A DNA stretch of 64,000 nt from an uncultured Clostridia bacterium (GTDB taxonomy: Bacteria > Bacillota > Clostridia > TANB77 > CAG-508), in contig CANQGU010000006.1 in the NCBI GenBank assembly GCA_947623465.1, positions 1 to 64,000 on the forward strand. The letters are read 5' to 3'. Shown here piece by piece: positions 31,215-40,322 of the stretch. A program made the position numbers and the translations under genes. Below the pieces are notes generated by a model that saw only the letters and a program-made list of their open reading frames with translations, was not told the DNA's origin and did not search any database. Position 1 is the first letter of the stretch. Each line of letters opens with the position of its first letter.

Positions 31215-32954
31215 ATGAAAAAAAGTAAAATAATAGTAATAATAATTTTAATGTTAGTTTTAATAATGTTTGCACTAATAGGTGTATTTGCTTACACTAT
31301 GTTCTATACAGATGCATTAAAAACAGATAAACAATTATTCTTTAAATATATGTCAAAAAATAATGAAGTAATCGAAAATTTAAAAGATGAAAATTATAAG
31401 GCATATTTAGAAAAACAAAAAAATACGCCATATACTGAAGAAGGACAAATTAAAGCTACACGAGACAATGAATCAACAAATTCAAATCAACAAAATAATT
31501 TAGGAAATACAAGTTTAACATATGTAGGAAGTGTTGATAAATCAAATAATTATGATTATAAAAAAATCAAATTAAATTATTCAGATACACAAAGTACAGG
31601 TTTTGAATATTTCCAAAAACAAGATGTATATGGAATAAAAATTGATAATATATTAAAAAAATATTTATCAATAAAAAATGACAATTTAAAGCAAGTTGCT
31701 CAAAATTTAGGTTTGAGTGAAGAAGCATTAAATGTTATTCCAAATAAGATAAGTAAAATTTCATTTGAAAAGATATTTACAAAAGAAATAGAAGATAAAT
31801 ATAAAGATATTATATATAATTATTTAAATGATGAAATGTTTACTAAACAAGAAAATGCAGAAAATACAGTATATACAATGACAATAAAAGCTAGTGATGT
31901 AAAGAACCTTGGGCTTACTTGTTTACAAACAATACAAGATGATGAGCAATTATTGAATAATATAAAATCAATAATGATAAGCGATTTTGCCTATAGTGAA
32001 GAAGAAGCTAATAAAAGTATAAGTGAATTAGAGAGTAGGCTTGAAGAATTTTTGGAAGATTATAATGAAAATGACAATTCAGCAGATATAGTAATTACAG
32101 GTGAAGAAGCAAACGAAGAAGTAAATGAAACAAATGCATCAAGTGAAGAAAATGAAGAAAACATAGTTGTAAATTTATATGTACAAAATAGTGAATTACA
32201 AAAAACAGAAATAATTATAGATGAATATTCAATATCAACTGAGAACACAACTAACGGTATGAATATTAAATTTACACAAAATGATGCAAATGAACAACCA
32301 ACAACAAATACAATAAATATAGAAAAAACAAAATCAGAAGATGAATTAGTATATAATATTACGTTAACATCTAATTCACAAAATATAAATATAAAGAAAA
32401 CACTAAAAGGAATTAATACTTTAAACCAAGTAGAAGAAACTAGTGAATATGATGTTACATCTAATGGAACAAACTTTATGCAAGAAAGTGGAAAATCTCA
32501 AACTGCATATACAATTAAAAAGACATTTTTAGAAAACATTACACAAGAAAATATAACAGAACAAGATGTTGTATTATTAAATAATTATAGTTTAGAGCAA
32601 ATGCAAAATGTATTCAGTCAAATATCAACAAGATATACTGATATAAACTATCAATATAATCTTTTAACAGGATTACCAGAAGATGAAAATTTACTTTTAT
32701 ATTATTATCTACCATCTTTTATAGATATACAATTTTTAGGATCTTATGGAGGATTAACAGTTGCATCATCTTCAGGTGTGTTTGATACAATTTTAGGTCT
32801 AGCTATGTTATATGGTAGTGGTGATATGGATGATTATATGCCATATAGCGACGAAGATATGAGTGATTATGAATCAAATTATGGAGAAACAGAAGGAATA
32901 TCAGGATACGATACACAGGAAATGAATAATACAGATTATAATATTGGATATTAA
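31215..32954 (+). CDS. Large signal-anchored extracytoplasmic protein, unknown function
   Basis: A 579-aa protein with an N-terminal membrane anchor (about residues 5-30) and a long, polar, Asn/Glu/Thr-rich exterior region. Residues around 280-320 are strongly acidic. The C-terminus is acidic and Tyr/Asp-rich (DDYMPYSDEDMSDY). No catalytic motif or known domain was recognised; Cys is almost absent, as expected for an exported protein. It follows the yebC-type gene by 29 nt and ends at a strong terminator ahead of spoIIIAA. Composition matches its neighbours, so there is no sign of recent transfer. Confidence 0.75.
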   Translation: MKKSKIIVIIILMLVLIMFALIGVFAYTMFYTDALKTDKQLFFKYMSKNNEVIENLKDENYKAYLEKQKNTPYTEEGQIKATRDNESTNSNQQNNLGNTSLTYVGSVDKSNNYDYKKIKLNYSDTQSTGFEYFQKQDVYGIKIDNILKKYLSIKNDNLKQVAQNLGLSEEALNVIPNKISKISFEKIFTKEIEDKYKDIIYNYLNDEMFTKQENAENTVYTMTIKASDVKNLGLTCLQTIQDDEQLLNNIKSIMISDFAYSEEEANKSISELESRLEEFLEDYNENDNSADIVITGEEANEEVNETNASSEENEENIVVNLYVQNSELQKTEIIIDEYSISTENTTNGMNIKFTQNDANEQPTTNTINIEKTKSEDELVYNITLTSNSQNINIKKTLKGINTLNQVEETSEYDVTSNGTNFMQESGKSQTAYTIKKTFLENITQENITEQDVVLLNNYSLEQMQNVFSQISTRYTDINYQYNLLTGLPEDENLLLYYYLPSFIDIQFLGSYGGLTVASSSGVFDTILGLAMLYGSGDMDDYMPYSDEDMSDYESNYGETEGISGYDTQEMNNTDYNIGY

Positions 32955-32978
32955 AAAAGTTCTAAAATAAAAGAAAAG

Positions 32979-33015
32979 CACATATAATATAATGAAATAT
33001 TATATGTGTTTTTTT
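32979..33015 (+). terminator. Rho-independent terminator before the spoIIIA operon
   Basis: Twelve perfect pairs (32979-32990 with 32997-33008) with a 6-nt loop, followed by a T-run. The spoIIIAA ribosome site begins directly after the T-run. Confidence 0.85.
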
Positions 33016-33025
33016 GGTGGTTAAA

Positions 33026-33955
33026 ATGATTAAAGAAGTTTTAGAATATTTACCTAAATGTATAAAAGAAACAATAGAAAATTTTATAAAAGCAAGAAAT
33101 TGTTATGATACACATAATAAAAATATCGAAGAAGAAATAGAAGAAATAAGATTAAGAATAAACAAAAATTTAAGTCTAAAAATTGGACAAGAACTAATAA
33201 TATTAAACCATACAGTAACCAAACTTGAACTAACAGAAAGTTTTGAAAATATATGTGAAAAATCAATATATTCATACATAAAGCAAATCTCAGAGGGATT
33301 TATAACAATAAAAGGTGGAAATAGAGTAGGAATAACAGGAAGTTGTGTTATAGAAAATGAAAAAGTAATAAATATAAACAACATATCAAGTTTAAATTTT
33401 AGAATAGCAAAACAGGTAAAAGATGCGTCGGTTCCTCTTTTAAAATATGTAATAGATATACAAAACAACTCTATTTATAATACATTAATTGCATCTCCTC
33501 CGGGTGCACGGAAAAACGACAGTTTTAAGAGATTTGATAAGAAAAATATCTAATCGGAATTCCGGAAATAAATTTTAAACCAAAAACATGTGGGGTAGTA
33601 GATGAAAGAGGTGAAATTGCTGCAATGTATAAAGGGATTCCTCAAAATGATGTAGGAAATTTTACAGATGTAATAGATAATGTTCCAAAACCAATAGGAA
33701 TTAATATGTTAGTTAGATCAATGGCACCTGAAATAGTAGCTTGTGATGAAATTGGAAGTAATGAAGATATTAAAGCAATAGAAGATTTGGTGTGCAGGCG
33801 GTGTAAAAGGAATATTTACCTCTCATGCAGGAACAATTAAAGAAATATTGCAAAATGAAAATTTAAAAAAGCTAATTGAAAATAAGATAATAAAAAGAGT
33901 GATAGTTTTAGATGTACAAGCTAAAGGAAAAATAAAGGAAGTAATAGAAAATTAA
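33026..33955 (+). CDS. spoIIIAA: Stage III sporulation protein AA, read through three +1 shifts at CGG
   Basis: SpoIIIAA is the secretion-type ATPase of the SpoIIIA-SpoIIQ feeding channel between mother cell and forespore. Three in-frame CGG triplets break the frame. Skipping C33509, C33555 and C33799 yields SPPGAGKTTVLRDLIRKI (Walker A), NGIPEINFKPKTCGVVDERG, and VCRGVKGIFTSHAG, ending at 33955. The restored 308 aa matches the family (about 307). The first break is inside the P-loop, so without shifting no ATPase could be made. The ATG at 33026 has GGTGG 5 nt upstream; TTG at 33014 is less likely. Confidence 0.9.
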
Positions 33956-34015
33956 TTTAATATATGAGTTATCAAAAAAATCATAAAAAGCCCCTATATA
34001 TTTAAAATAAAAATA

Positions 34016-34107
34016 GCTCTAAAATTAAAAGTTAAAATAAAAGTTCTAAAATTAAAAGCCATTGAATATTTAAAATAAAAATAATAAAAAAGTTCTAAAA
34101 TTAAAAG
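34016..34107 (+). repeat. Triplicate 16-nt intergenic repeat before spoIIIAB
   Basis: Copies of TTCTAAAATTAAAAG lie at about 34016 (one mismatch), 34043 and 34092. A related copy is at about 32957, after the preceding protein gene. The 185-nt gap holds nothing else recognisable. Confidence 0.65.
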
Positions 34108-34139
34108 TCTATGCATATACATATATAAGAGGTGTATAA

Positions 34140-34658
34140 ATGGAATTTTTAAGATATGTATTTTTAATTGCGGTACTAACAGGAAGTACAAGCATAGGTT
34201 TTTTAATTTCTATAGAATATAAAAACAGAGCAATTGAACTAAGATGTTTTTCAAATTTAATAAATATATTACAAAATAAAATAAAATTTACACACAAACC
34301 ATTATGTGATGTTTTAGAAGAAGTTTCAAATATAAAAACAAATGCAAGAATTTCACAAATATTTAAAAAAACAGCTAAAAATCTAGAAAATCAAACATGT
34401 GAAGAAGCATTAAACCAAGCAATTAAAGAAGAAAAATTTTTCTTAAACCTAAAAGTAGAAGATATAGAGCTAATAAAAACATTAGGAGCTGTTCTAGGAA
34501 AAACAGATATAGATGGACAAATGAGCGAGATAAATCAGTTTAACGTTTTACTTGAAAATCAAATAAGAAAAGCAGAACAAGAACAACTAAAAAATGAAAA
34601 AATGTATAAAAGTTTAGGAACTATAGTTGGACTTGTAATAGTAATAATATTAATTTAG
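34140..34658 (+). CDS. spoIIIAB: Stage III sporulation protein AB
   Basis: A 172-aa membrane protein of the SpoIIIA complex, related to type II secretion GspF. N- and C-terminal hydrophobic segments flank a helical domain. The family phrases RAIELRCFSNLINILQNKI, LGAVLGKTDIDGQ and the C-terminal EKMYKSLGTIVGLVIVIILI region are visible. Position between spoIIIAA and spoIIIAC confirms it. The ribosome site AAGAGGTG precedes the ATG. Confidence 0.92.
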   Translation: MEFLRYVFLIAVLTGSTSIGFLISIEYKNRAIELRCFSNLINILQNKIKFTHKPLCDVLEEVSNIKTNARISQIFKKTAKNLENQTCEEALNQAIKEEKFFLNLKVEDIELIKTLGAVLGKTDIDGQMSEINQFNVLLENQIRKAEQEQLKNEKMYKSLGTIVGLVIVIILI

Positions 34659-34725
34659 CAAGAATAAAAAAAGAAGTGGTCATAGAAATAAATTTTTTTT
34701 GGGGCTGCTTCAAAGGGAGATAAAA

Positions 34726-34920
34726 ATGAACGTGGATTTATTATTTAAAATAGCTGCTGTAGGAATTTTAGTTGCAGTTTTACACCAAGTACTATGTAGA
34801 GCAGGAAGGGAAGAACAAGCAATGATGACAACTCTTGCAGGACTTATTATAGTTTTAACTTTAGTAATTAAAGAAATAAGCTCTTTGTTTGATACAGTAA
34901 GAAGTTTATTTAATCTATAA
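34726..34920 (+). CDS. spoIIIAC: Stage III sporulation protein AC
   Basis: A 64-aa protein with two membrane spans. HQVLCRAGREEQAMMTTLAG in the loop is characteristic. The ATG at 34726 follows AAAGGGAG; an in-frame ATG at 34699 has no ribosome site. Part of the forespore-mother cell channel complex. Confidence 0.92.
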   Translation: MNVDLLFKIAAVGILVAVLHQVLCRAGREEQAMMTTLAGLIIVLTLVIKEISSLFDTVRSLFNL

Positions 34921-34972
34921 TTTTTTTTTAGGTATTCCTTTAAATAAAAAATAAGAAAGGAATGAAATAAAA

Positions 34973-35368
34973 ATGGATGAAGTAGTTAAAATTATAGGAA
35001 TTGGGCTAGTTGCACTAATATTTATAATAATTATTAAACAATATAGGCCAGAATTTGCTTTGTATATATCTTTAATTGCAGGAGCTTTAATCTTATATTT
35101 TGCTTTAGATGAAATATCTAGCATAATCAATTTATTAAAAGATATTACACAAAAAGCAGGAATCAACAGTGAGTTTTTAGGAATTTTACTTAAAATGACA
35201 GGAATTGCATTTTTAGCAGAATTTGCAATTAGTATATGTAAAGATGCAGGAGAAGGAGCAATTGCAAACAAAGTAGAGCTTGGAAGTAAAGCAATAATTG
35301 TTTCTATGTCAATACCTATTATTTATAATTTGTTAGAGGTAATTTTAAAAGTTTTGCCAACAAAATAA
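34973..35368 (+). CDS. spoIIIAD: Stage III sporulation protein AD
   Basis: A 131-aa protein with several spans, starting MDEVVKIIGIGLVALIF. The family phrases KQYRPEFALYISL, LLKMTGIAFLAEFA and KDAGEGAIANKVELGSKA are present. AGAAAGGAATG precedes the ATG. Membrane partner of SpoIIIAC and AE. Confidence 0.93.
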   Translation: MDEVVKIIGIGLVALIFIIIIKQYRPEFALYISLIAGALILYFALDEISSIINLLKDITQKAGINSEFLGILLKMTGIAFLAEFAISICKDAGEGAIANKVELGSKAIIVSMSIPIIYNLLEVILKVLPTK

Positions 35369-35448
35369 ATTAACTACAAATAAAAATAATATTTAACTAG
35401 CAAAATAAATGAATTAAATATTTTGACAGCAAAATAAATTAATTACAA
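35361..35448 (+). repeat. Triplicated end-of-gene sequence after spoIIIAD
   Basis: The last codons and stop of spoIIIAD (CAAAATAAATTAACTACAA at 35361) recur in diverged form at 35401 and 35430. The third copy runs into the spoIIIAE ribosome site. Confidence 0.6.
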
Positions 35449-35459
35449 GGAGTCTACAA

Positions 35460-36706
35460 ATGAAAAAAAGGTGGCATATATATATATTAATAATTATCAT
35501 CATTTTAATTCCTAAATTTACTTATGCTGAATATAATTTAAATACTAAAAGTAATGCTGAAAATACATTAAGTATTGAAAGCACAAATAGCATAAACACA
35601 CAAAATGCAGATAAAAATGAAATAAGTACAGAAAGTATTATAGAAGAACAAGAATCAAAATTTGGAATAAAAGATTTTTTAAAAGAAACAGAAAAATATG
35701 TACCAGAATATTTTAAAGACTTAAATATTTCAAAAATATTTAAAGAAGCAACAACAGGAAAAGTAAATAATGAAGGTATTTGGAACAAAATATTACCAAT
35801 GCTTGGCAAAGAAATAACAAACACACTAAAAGTACTTATAAATATTTTAGTAATAGTTTTAATACATAGTTTATTAAAATCAATAACAGACAGTTTAGAA
35901 GGCACTAATGTTTCTAAAATAGTTTACTATGTTCAATACATATTAATTGTAACTGTAATTATGGCAAGCTTTTCTGACATTATAAAAAGTATAACAGAAA
36001 CAATACAAGATCTTGTTGGATTTTCAGAAGTTTTAGTTCCACTTTTAATTACACTTATGATGTTTACGCGGTAGCATTGCAACAACTACAGTTATAGAAC
36101 CTATATTGTTATTTTTAATACAATTTATTGGAAATTTAATTCAAAATCTTGTAGTACCAATTGTCTCTATAATAGTAGTATTAATAATAGTTTCAAAAAT
36201 AACAGACAAGGTTCAAGTAAATAAGCTATCTAAATTTATGCAATCAAGTATTGTATGGTTTTTAGGAATTATACTTACTGTATTTGTAGGGGTTGTTTCA
36301 TTAGAAGGAACATTAACTGCAAGTGTTGATGGAATAACTGCAAAAACAACGAAAGCTGCTGTTAGTACATTAATACCAGTTGTACGGAAAAGTTTTAGGA
36401 GACGGAGTAGATAGCATACTAGGCTGTGGAGTTATTTTAAAAAATGCAGTAGGTTTAGTTGGAGTTATTATAATTATTGGAATATGTTTATTACCTATAA
36501 TTAAACTTGCTACATTTAGCATAATGTACTCTATAACATCTAGTATTATAGAACCACTAGCTGATGAAAAAATTGTAAAATTACTAGATGATATGAGTGG
36601 TGTATTTAAATTACTTCTTGCAATAGTCTGCTCAGTATCAGTTTTATTAATTATAGGAGTTACATTAGTTATAAAAATATCTAATAGTGGTATGATGTAC
36701 AGATAA
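35460..36706 (+). CDS. spoIIIAE: Stage III sporulation protein AE, read through two +1 shifts at CGG
   Basis: SpoIIIAE is the polytopic membrane component of the SpoIIIA channel, with an N-terminal signal sequence. Breaks at 36069 and 36385 are healed by skipping one C each, giving LMMFTGSIATTTVIEP and IPVVGKVLGDGVDSILGCG. Both glycines belong to well-conserved family segments. Restored length is about 414 aa, in the expected range. Each unshifted frame ends within a few codons of the site, inside the membrane region. AAGGAG precedes the ATG. Confidence 0.9.
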
Positions 36707-36786
36707 TAAAATTTTCTAATAGCAGTATGGTATACAGATGATAAAATTTTCTAATAGTAGGATGATGTATAAATGATAAAGTTTTT
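36681..36786 (+). repeat. Three 35-nt tandem copies spanning the spoIIIAE/spoIIIAF junction
   Basis: Units at 36681-36715, 36716-36750 and 36751-36785. The first contains the end of spoIIIAE, the third the start of spoIIIAF, and the middle has a remnant of both (a CAGATGATAAAATTTT junction). It looks like duplication of an original stop-start overlap. Confidence 0.8.
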
Positions 36787-37336
36787 AAGTAATTGGGTAC
36801 AGCAAATTGCACTCGCTGTTATAATAGTTAGTATATTTGAACTAATACTTCCAAATGGAAATTTAAAAAAATACATAAAAATTATTTTAGGAATATATGT
36901 TATATTTTGTTTAATTTCTCCATTTGTTGATAGTCAAGCTTTATATAAATTACAAAATGTAGATTTAAGCGAATATGTAGAAAATGAAACACAAGCACTA
37001 AATAGTACAGTAAATCAAGAAAGTATGGACTTAAGACTTAGTCAATTATATATAGAAGAATTAGAAAAAGATATAAAAAAACGAGTAGAAGAAAATGAAT
37101 ATAAAATGGTAAAATGCAATATTGATGCTAATTTAAAAACATCAAGTAACAATCCGGGAATTCATAAAATTGATTTAACAATAAGCAAAAACAACATTAA
37201 TGTTAGTGATGTAGAAATAAACATAAAAAAGACAGATGAAAAAAAACAAGAAGATGTAGATGTAGAAAACTTAAAAAAAAGTATAGCAAGTAATTACGAA
37301 ATAAGCAAAGACATAATAAATATTAAAATAAAGTAG
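36773..37336 (+). CDS. spoIIIAF: Stage III sporulation protein AF
   Basis: A 187-aa protein with two N-terminal membrane spans (about 10-28 and 35-52) and a soluble C-terminal domain with alternating beta-type segments. The phrase ILPNGNLKKYIKIILGIYVI is typical. The start codon lies inside a triplicated 35-nt repeat and lacks a clear ribosome site, apart from a weak GTAGGATG stretch. The soluble domain resembles ring-building motifs of secretion systems, as known for the SpoIIIA proteins. Confidence 0.88.
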   Translation: MIKFLSNWVQQIALAVIIVSIFELILPNGNLKKYIKIILGIYVIFCLISPFVDSQALYKLQNVDLSEYVENETQALNSTVNQESMDLRLSQLYIEELEKDIKKRVEENEYKMVKCNIDANLKTSSNNPGIHKIDLTISKNNINVSDVEINIKKTDEKKQEDVDVENLKKSIASNYEISKDIINIKIK

Positions 37337-37446
37337 CATAATTAAATAAAATTTTTTAATAAACAAATAATGATAAATATTAATATAATTTAATAAAAAA
37401 GAACTTTAAATAAAAAGCAAAAATTAAGTTAAATAGCCAAAGAAAA

Positions 37447-37481
37447 AAGGAGGGGCTTAAAAAAAGCCAAAGGAAAAAATG
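37447..37481 (+). promoter_or_regulatory. Hairpin-spaced ribosome site of spoIIIAG
   Basis: AAGGAGGGG overlaps the left arm of a 5-bp hairpin (GGCTT/AAGCC, about 37453-37467). A second AAAGG at about 37468 lies closer to the ATG at 37479. Confidence 0.4.
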
Positions 37482-38081
37482 AGTGATTTATTAAAAAAAA
37501 TAACTTCAAAAAATACAGAAACAAAAAATAAGAAAAAAATAGAAAATCTAGTTTTTCTTATAATCATACTAGTTATAACAATTTTCATAATAAATTCAAT
37601 TTTAAAAGAAAATAAAAAGGAAGACCAAACCCAAACTAAAGAAACAGCAGTATTTAGTGAAAATGTCACAGATAACAGCAAAGAAATTTCAAAAGGAGAT
37701 TTAGAAAAAAATCTTGAAAACATTTTAAGTACAATAAAAAATGTTGGAGATGTAAGTGTATTTATAAATTATGCTGAAAGTAGTAAATTAGAACCATTAT
37801 ATGACGAAACAACAACAACAAGTAGTACAGAAGAAGGAGATTCATCTGGTGGGACAAGAAATGTAACAGAAACAGAAACACAAAAAGAAGTTGTTTTTTC
37901 AGAAAATTCAGGAGAAAAAAATCCTGTAACTCAAAAAACAACAATGCCAGTAATTCAAGGAGCAGTAATTACTGCAAAAGGAGCAAGTGATGCAATCACA
38001 AAAACTAATATAATAAGTGCAGTAGAAGCTGTAACAGGGTTAACAATAGATAAAATTCAAGTATTTGAAAAGGCAGAGTAA
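37479..38081 (+). CDS. spoIIIAG: Stage III sporulation protein AG
   Basis: A 200-aa protein with one N-terminal membrane span (about 26-45) and a ring-forming soluble domain. The family segments LENILSTIKNVGDVSVFINY and the C-terminal IQGAVITAKGASDA plus ISAVEAVTGLTIDKIQVFE are clear. In Bacillus the domain forms a large ring in the intermembrane space. Homologous to EscJ/PrgK-type ring modules. Confidence 0.92.
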   Translation: MSDLLKKITSKNTETKNKKKIENLVFLIIILVITIFIINSILKENKKEDQTQTKETAVFSENVTDNSKEISKGDLEKNLENILSTIKNVGDVSVFINYAESSKLEPLYDETTTTSSTEEGDSSGGTRNVTETETQKEVVFSENSGEKNPVTQKTTMPVIQGAVITAKGASDAITKTNIISAVEAVTGLTIDKIQVFEKAE

Positions 38082-38096
38082 GGAAGGAGATTAAAT

Positions 38097-38885
38097 ATGG
38101 AAAAGGAAAATATATTAAAAAAATTTTTTAATAAATCAAAAGTATCAACCACAAAAGTGAAAAAAGGTGAAATTGTAATATATGCAATTGCTTTAATGCT
38201 TGTTACAGCAGGATATTATAATTATTCGACTTTTAACAAAGATGTACAAGAAACATATTCAGAAGATGTAAGTGAAATAAATAATAAATATGCAAATGTC
38301 GGAGATGCAGTTTTAGTAAACAGCAATGAAACTCAAAGTGAAGAAAATACCAATTCTATAGTAAGCAATGATGGTATGGAAATTCAAAATATTGTAGGAA
38401 ATCAAGTTGATGCATCTACAACTAATATTGTAGATAATGAATCTGATGCAAATACAGCTGAAAGTCAAGAAAATGAAAGCAATACTACTAACAAAACTGA
38501 AGAAGTACAGCAAGTAAATACTCAAGTAACAGACGAAACAGACTATTATGCAAGTTCAAAATTAGAAAGAGATAAAATGTATGCCGAGATGTTATCAAAT
38601 TACGAGCAAATACTTAATAATAACAGCGTAACAGAAGCACAAAAAACAATAGCAACACAAGAAATCGCAAAAATAAACAATAATAAAAATGCAATTATGA
38701 TATGTGAAAATCTAATATTAACAAAAGGATTTAAAAATTGTGTTATTCTAATAAACGATTCAAGCATAAACGTTGTTGCAAACATAGAAGGCGGATTAAC
38801 AGCAGATGCTGTAGCCAAAATTCAAAATATAGTTTCAAGAGAATTAAAAACAGAGATAGAAAATATACATATTACTGAAAAATAA
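38097..38885 (+). CDS. spoIIIAH: Stage III sporulation protein AH
   Basis: A 262-aa protein with one membrane span (about 25-42), a long Asn/Glu/Thr linker, and a C-terminal ring-building domain (about 150-262) that binds SpoIIQ of the forespore. SSKLERDKMYAEMLSNYEQI and the NCVILINDSSINVV region are recognisable. The linker (about 65-145) is longer than in Bacillus. AAGGAG precedes the ATG. It is the last gene of the operon. Confidence 0.92.
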   Translation: MEKENILKKFFNKSKVSTTKVKKGEIVIYAIALMLVTAGYYNYSTFNKDVQETYSEDVSEINNKYANVGDAVLVNSNETQSEENTNSIVSNDGMEIQNIVGNQVDASTTNIVDNESDANTAESQENESNTTNKTEEVQQVNTQVTDETDYYASSKLERDKMYAEMLSNYEQILNNNSVTEAQKTIATQEIAKINNNKNAIMICENLILTKGFKNCVILINDSSINVVANIEGGLTADAVAKIQNIVSRELKTEIENIHITEK

Positions 38886-38924
38886 AAATAAAAATAAAAT
38901 TATACATATTGCTGAAAAATAAAA
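38866..38924 (+). repeat. Duplicated 3-prime end of spoIIIAH
   Basis: The final codons of spoIIIAH (ATACATATTACTGAAAAATA) are repeated with one substitution about 36 nt later, after the stop. Confidence 0.6.
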
Positions 38925-38933
38925 CATAAAATG

Positions 38934-38965
38934 GAAATAGAGTTTGTCCTCTATTTCTTTTTTTT
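38934..38965 (+). terminator. Terminator of the spoIIIA operon
   Basis: Perfect 9-bp stem (38934-38942 with 38949-38957), 6-nt loop and an eight-T run. Confidence 0.9.
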
Positions 38966-38970
38966 GAATA

Positions 38971-39035
38971 AAACGGTCAAAAAAGGACGTCCAAAATGAC
39001 AAAACGGTCAAAAAAGGACGTCCCCAATGACACCC
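38971..39035 (-). repeat. REP-like repeat, two units in inverted orientation
   Basis: Two units of GGTCAAAAAAGGACGTCC followed by AATGACA, the reverse complement of the units at 10321 and 19379. With the terminator and the promoter at 39131 it fills the 325-nt gap between spoIIIAH and the Tad locus. Confidence 0.75.
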
Positions 39036-39130
39036 AATGACTTTTTAAACCCTCGAAAATCAGCATTTTAAAGAAATATTACAATTATATTACAGCAAAA
39101 TTAATTTTATGTTACAAAAGGAAAATAATG

Positions 39131-39159
39131 TTGATTTAAGAAATTAAATGTTGTAAAAT
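39131..39159 (+). promoter_or_regulatory. Promoter of the Tad-like locus
   Basis: TTGATT at 39131-39136 and TAAAAT at 39154-39159 with a 17-nt spacer, 51 nt upstream of the first gene. Confidence 0.6.
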
Positions 39160-39209
39160 AAAGAAAGATATGTAAATAATTATTTTAAATTATAGAGGAG
39201 GAATGAGCA

Positions 39210-40301
39210 ATGGCATCAAATCCAATGCAAAGACAAGCAAGAAATTATTTTTTATTAGGAATGGCACTAGCTATAATAATAGCAGGAATAATTATAGCAT
39301 TTTTATTTATGCAAATGAAAAAGGTAAATGAACAATTACAAGCTGAAAAAGCAGGAACCAAAACAGCATATGTATTAACACAAGATATAAAATCAGGTCA
39401 AGTAATTGATTCAACTATGTTTGAACCACGTGAATTAAAAGAAGCAGGAATTCCAGCAGACGCAACAGGAGATGTAAATACTTTACTAAGTAATTATTCA
39501 TTATGTGATAAATCTGGAAATAATATATATGTTGACTCAGATGGTTCTCTTTATATGAATATAAATAACTCAAAAGTAACAGTATATAGAGAAGCTGCAA
39601 CAGATAGTTATTATACTCAAGGTACAAATGGAGAAAAATCATACATAGAAACAGTACAAAAATCAATAATTGCAAAAGTAGATATGAAAGCAAATACTGT
39701 AATAACAAACTCTTTAATTGCAAGAGCAGACGAAATACAAACAGATGACGTAAGAAGACAAGAATACAATATGTTAAGTTTGCCAATTGACCTAATGACA
39801 GGAGATTACGTTGATGTCAGATTCATGCTTCCAAATGGTCAAGACTTCATAGTTGTATCTAAAAAACAAGTTACAGTACCTGATGTAAATGGAGCTTATT
39901 TAGCAGATACAATACAAATGAATATGTCTGAAGATGAAATATTATCTTTATCATGTGCAATAGTTGAAGCATATAGAATGGAAGCATCTAAACTATATGT
40001 TACAAAATATACAGAAGCAGGATTACAAGAAGCTGCAACACCTAATTATGCAGTTAATAATGAAGTTGCAAATGAAATAGATAAAGATCCAAATATAGTT
40101 CAAGAAGCTAAAAATGCTTTAAGTAGAAGATACTCAGGAGGAGCTACAGATTTAAGAAACAACTATATAAATGGAGCATTATCAACTTATGGAGATACAG
40201 AAAATCTACCTACTAAAGTTGAAGAAAGTATAACATCTTCTCAAGAAGCAAGACAACAGTATTTACAAGGATTGACAGGAGCTGTAACAACAGGACAATA
40301 A
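39210..40301 (+). CDS. cpaB: CpaB/RcpC-like SAF-domain pilus assembly protein
   Basis: A 363-aa protein with an N-terminal membrane span (about 12-36), a coiled stretch, and a SAF-type domain starting TAYVLTQDIKSGQVID (about 53-68) and resuming around IAKVDMKANTVITNSLIA. CpaB/RcpC proteins help pilus passage through the envelope in Tad systems. A region without similarity interrupts the SAF halves (about 90-150). GAGGAGG precedes the ATG. It opens the Tad-like locus. Confidence 0.82.
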   Translation: MASNPMQRQARNYFLLGMALAIIIAGIIIAFLFMQMKKVNEQLQAEKAGTKTAYVLTQDIKSGQVIDSTMFEPRELKEAGIPADATGDVNTLLSNYSLCDKSGNNIYVDSDGSLYMNINNSKVTVYREAATDSYYTQGTNGEKSYIETVQKSIIAKVDMKANTVITNSLIARADEIQTDDVRRQEYNMLSLPIDLMTGDYVDVRFMLPNGQDFIVVSKKQVTVPDVNGAYLADTIQMNMSEDEILSLSCAIVEAYRMEASKLYVTKYTEAGLQEAATPNYAVNNEVANEIDKDPNIVQEAKNALSRRYSGGATDLRNNYINGALSTYGDTENLPTKVEESITSSQEARQQYLQGLTGAVTTGQ

Positions 40302-40322
40302 ACGCATATGAAAGGATGAAAT

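Noticed and set aside
31215..32954. Adhesin or protease assignment for the large anchored protein
   Set aside because: No catalytic motif, repeat or sorting signal could be identified, so it is left as unknown.
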